NCBI RefSeq assembly: GCF_001548395.1 | Contig: NZ_AP017367.1 | Location: 2,145,001-2,209,000, forward strand | Length of the DNA: 64,000 nt | Direction: 5' to 3' | Source: Leptolyngbya sp. O-77 | GTDB taxonomy: Bacteria; Cyanobacteriota; Cyanobacteriia; Elainellales; Elainellaceae | Part shown: positions 62,376 through 64,000 of the stretch, one piece after another | Numbering within the stretch: the first letter of the stretch is position 1 | Layout of the letters: each line of letters starts with the position of its first letter | Translations under genes and position numbers: made by a program | The notes under the pieces: model-generated | Databases searched by the model: none | What the model was told of the DNA's origin: nothing | What the model saw: the letters and a program-made list of their open reading frames with translations, nothing else

Positions 62376-62624
62376 CTACTTCTTCTTATCCGCTGCTGCA
62401 CCGTCGCCCGTGCGCGAGTCGGTCATCCCATACTTCCGCAAGAAGCGCTCCACGCGACCCTCAGTGTCGATAATCTTCTGAGTGCCCGTATAGAAGGGAT
62501 GGTTGCCAGACCACACATCGACGTGCAGTTCGGGCTTAGTAGAACCAACGGTCATGACCAGTTCACCGTTGCAGTAAACCTTGGCTTCGGGATACCAAGT
62601 GGGATGGATGTCAGGCTTTGGCAT
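62376..62624 (-). CDS. rpmE: Ribosomal protein L31, zinc-free form
   Basis: An 82-residue L31: PKPDIHPTWYPEAKVYCNGELV, HVDVWSGNHPFYTGTQK, GRVERFLRKYG. The CxxC of zinc-binding L31 (DVCSKCHPF) is DVWSGNHPF, so this is the form without zinc. The start is the Met at 62624. Confidence 0.95.
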   Translation of the reverse strand: MPKPDIHPTWYPEAKVYCNGELVMTVGSTKPELHVDVWSGNHPFYTGTQKIIDTEGRVERFLRKYGMTDSRTGDGAAADKKK

Positions 62625-62726
62625 AACAGTCTCAAGTCTGTTGCTTTTCAAGGGTTGTCAAGGATTGTCAAACAGTCAATGCAGGCAATTGGGCAAGGTG
62701 CAGCCTACGTCGCCCCTACAGCCAGT

Positions 62727-63140
62727 CTAGCGCTTCGAGTATTGGGGAGCCTTGCGGGCCTTATGCAGACCGTACTTCTTCCGCTCTTTAGCACGGGGAT
62801 CGCGGGTCAAATAGCCTTCAATTTTCAGCGGCTTGCGGTTCTCAGGGTCTAGCTCGCAGAGCGCCCGCGCTACACCCAGGCGGATTGAGTCTGCCTGGCC
62901 GGTCAGTCCACCACCCGTTGCATTCACCAACACGTCGTATTCATTTTCCAGTCCCAGGGTTTCCAGCGGCGCTTTGGCGATCGCCAGGTAGGAGGGGTTG
63001 AACTGGAGATATTCTTCACCGGGGCGGCCATTCACGATCAGCTTGCCCGTACCAGGCACTAGGCGAACACGGGCGATCGCCGACTTGCGACGACCCGTCC
63101 CCCAGTACACAACGCGACCAGATTTCTCAGTAGCTTGCAT
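62727..63140 (-). CDS. rpsI: Ribosomal protein S9
   Basis: A 137-residue S9: GTGRRKSAIARVRL near the start, NATGGGLTGQADSIRLGVARAL in the core, and the basic tail KKYGLHKARKAPQYSKR that reaches the ribosomal P site. It follows rplM after two bases, a conserved pair. Confidence 0.97.
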   Translation of the reverse strand: MQATEKSGRVVYWGTGRRKSAIARVRLVPGTGKLIVNGRPGEEYLQFNPSYLAIAKAPLETLGLENEYDVLVNATGGGLTGQADSIRLGVARALCELDPENRKPLKIEGYLTRDPRAKERKKYGLHKARKAPQYSKR

Positions 63141-63142
63141 TC

Positions 63143-63595
63143 TTACTTCTCTCCAGGAATTGTTTTAAGGGTCAAAACTTCAGGCTGCTGGGCTGCATGA
63201 GGATGGGTCGGGCCCGCGTAGACTTTGAGCTTGGTAAACAACTGGCGACCCAGGGAGTTCTTCGGCAGCATCCCCTTCACGGCTTGTTCTACAATTCGTT
63301 CTGGCAGGCGAGACTGAAGCTTGGTAAAGTTCTCCACCTTCATGCCGCCGGGCCGCCCAGAATGACGACGGTAGAGCTTTTGGGTGCGCTTTTTGCCCGT
63401 CACGTCTACTTTCTCAGCATTCACGATGATGACGAAATCACCTGTGTCCAGATGCGGCGTAAAGGTCGGCTTGTTTTTGCCGCGCAGCACATTGGCGACT
63501 TCGCTAGCCAGTCGTCCGAGACGCTGATCAGTTGCATCGACGACATACCACTTGCGCTCAATTTCGGTTGTGGGAGGGAGATAGGTCTTGTTCAT
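63143..63595 (-). CDS. rplM: Ribosomal protein L13
   Basis: A 150-residue L13: WYVVDATDQRLGRLASEVANVL, GDFVIIVNAEKVDVTGKK, LYRRHSGRPGGMK and VKGMLPKNSLGRQLFTKLKVY. It binds 23S rRNA early in 50S assembly. It lies two bases upstream of rpsI on the same strand. Confidence 0.97.
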   Translation of the reverse strand: MNKTYLPPTTEIERKWYVVDATDQRLGRLASEVANVLRGKNKPTFTPHLDTGDFVIIVNAEKVDVTGKKRTQKLYRRHSGRPGGMKVENFTKLQSRLPERIVEQAVKGMLPKNSLGRQLFTKLKVYAGPTHPHAAQQPEVLTLKTIPGEK

Positions 63596-63685
63596 AATGT
63601 TCTATCGGGTTCCAGGAGGGTCAAAGGGTTGAGAAAAAGGCTCACAAGAGGCTTAGATATCAGAGGGGAGGAACTTGACTGAGAA

Positions 63686-64000
63686 CTAGCCAGAAGAGGC
63701 AACGGCGATCGCTGGTTCAGTCAGCGGCAAGAGGAACTGGGGCTGCGTGTCATACCAGAGGCTCGGCTCAAAGGGCGAATCAGGATAGCCTACGCGCAGC
63801 AAGCAGAGTCCCTGCGGCGGAGCGGCATACTTTACCTGATCCCGGCGCTGCTCTTGCCAGAGGCGGGTAAACTCGGTGGGCGATCGCTCTCCCCGTCCCA
63901 CGTCAACCAGCATTCCTACCAGCAGGCGCACCATGCCGTAGAGAAACCCGCTCGCCTGAATCTCTAGCTGCACGAACGGCCCGCGTCGGATGCACTCCAC
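63686..64000 (-). CDS. truA: tRNA pseudouridine(38-40) synthase, C-terminal part
   Basis: The last 104 residues of TruA; the gene continues past the window. FVQLEIQASGFLYGMVRLLVGMLVDVGRG matches the conserved FLYxMVR motif, and KYAAPPQGLCLLRVGYP the (T/Y)APPxGL-x-L motif. It is the first gene of the truA-rplM-rpsI-rpmE-prfA run. Confidence 0.93.
   Translation of the reverse strand: MECIRRGPFVQLEIQASGFLYGMVRLLVGMLVDVGRGERSPTEFTRLWQEQRRDQVKYAAPPQGLCLLRVGYPDSPFEPSLWYDTQPQFLLPLTEPAIAVASSG

Overview
The window is chromosomal DNA from a cyanobacterium. GCGATCGC (HIP1) octamers are scattered through nearly all genes and spacers. Several genes belong to families best known from cyanobacteria: a CRR6-type NdhI maturation factor, a DUF928 protein, an M50 protease of the EGY type and a phosphoribulokinase-family protein. 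Dispersed short repeats resemble those of filamentous cyanobacteria. The genus cannot be fixed from sequence alone.

Layout. 1-4631 (minus): a DUF4331 protein, a TPR protein and a NicO nickel/cobalt transporter in one apparent operon, two of the three frameshifted. 4880-9719: a PRK-family kinase, two paralogous basic DNA-binding-like proteins (one behind a six-unit 11-bp operator-like array), a PiT phosphate transporter and a Cys-rich protein. 10092-25404: transport and housekeeping genes, including a CNT nucleoside transporter, two alpha/beta hydrolases (ATGA overlap), a PacL-like P-type ATPase, a RluA-like protein lacking the catalytic Asp, AzlD, CRR6 and an M50 protein without HExxH. 25963-31593: a large PAS/GAF sensor kinase, an orphan DNA methyltransferase and a small protein whose ribosome-binding site lies inside a hairpin.

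31697-44470 is the accessory core. I read it as a decayed integron. An in-frame deleted integron integrase (minus strand) is followed by a repeat-rich attI-like region with a GTTAGCC core site, then a plus-strand cassette array bounded by eight complete attC sites and one broken attC. Each attC has matching R boxes and L boxes with the extra unpaired G and A expected of attC hairpins. Cassette 1 carries three AT-rich genes: a GTP cyclohydrolase II-like protein, a guanylate-kinase-like protein and a Dcd/dUTPase-fold protein with two membrane segments. Cassette 2 carries a probable PD-(D/E)xK nuclease. Seven copies of a 349-350 bp cassette have no credible gene. A further unit carries a HerA-like ATPase (5' part destroyed), a DNA methyltransferase, a NurA-like nuclease and a DUF433/DUF5615 toxin-antitoxin pair. 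An IS256-family element sits in one attC and an IS1-like element in the HerA gene.

44765-64000 returns to core functions: ileS, tRNA-Met(CAT), ylxR, infB, a GNAT acetyltransferase, recN, a broken Uma2 gene, aroH, sppA, recR, two cyanobacterial conserved proteins, an M20 amidohydrolase, an SPFH protein, then prfA, rpmE, rpsI, rplM and partial truA on the minus strand.

The integron cassettes look like a store of conflict or defence functions (nucleotide enzymes with a membrane effector, a nuclease, HerA-NurA-methyltransferase, toxin-antitoxin) that has been frozen by loss of the integrase and partly killed by insertion sequences. Assignments rest on motif recognition only; no searches were run.
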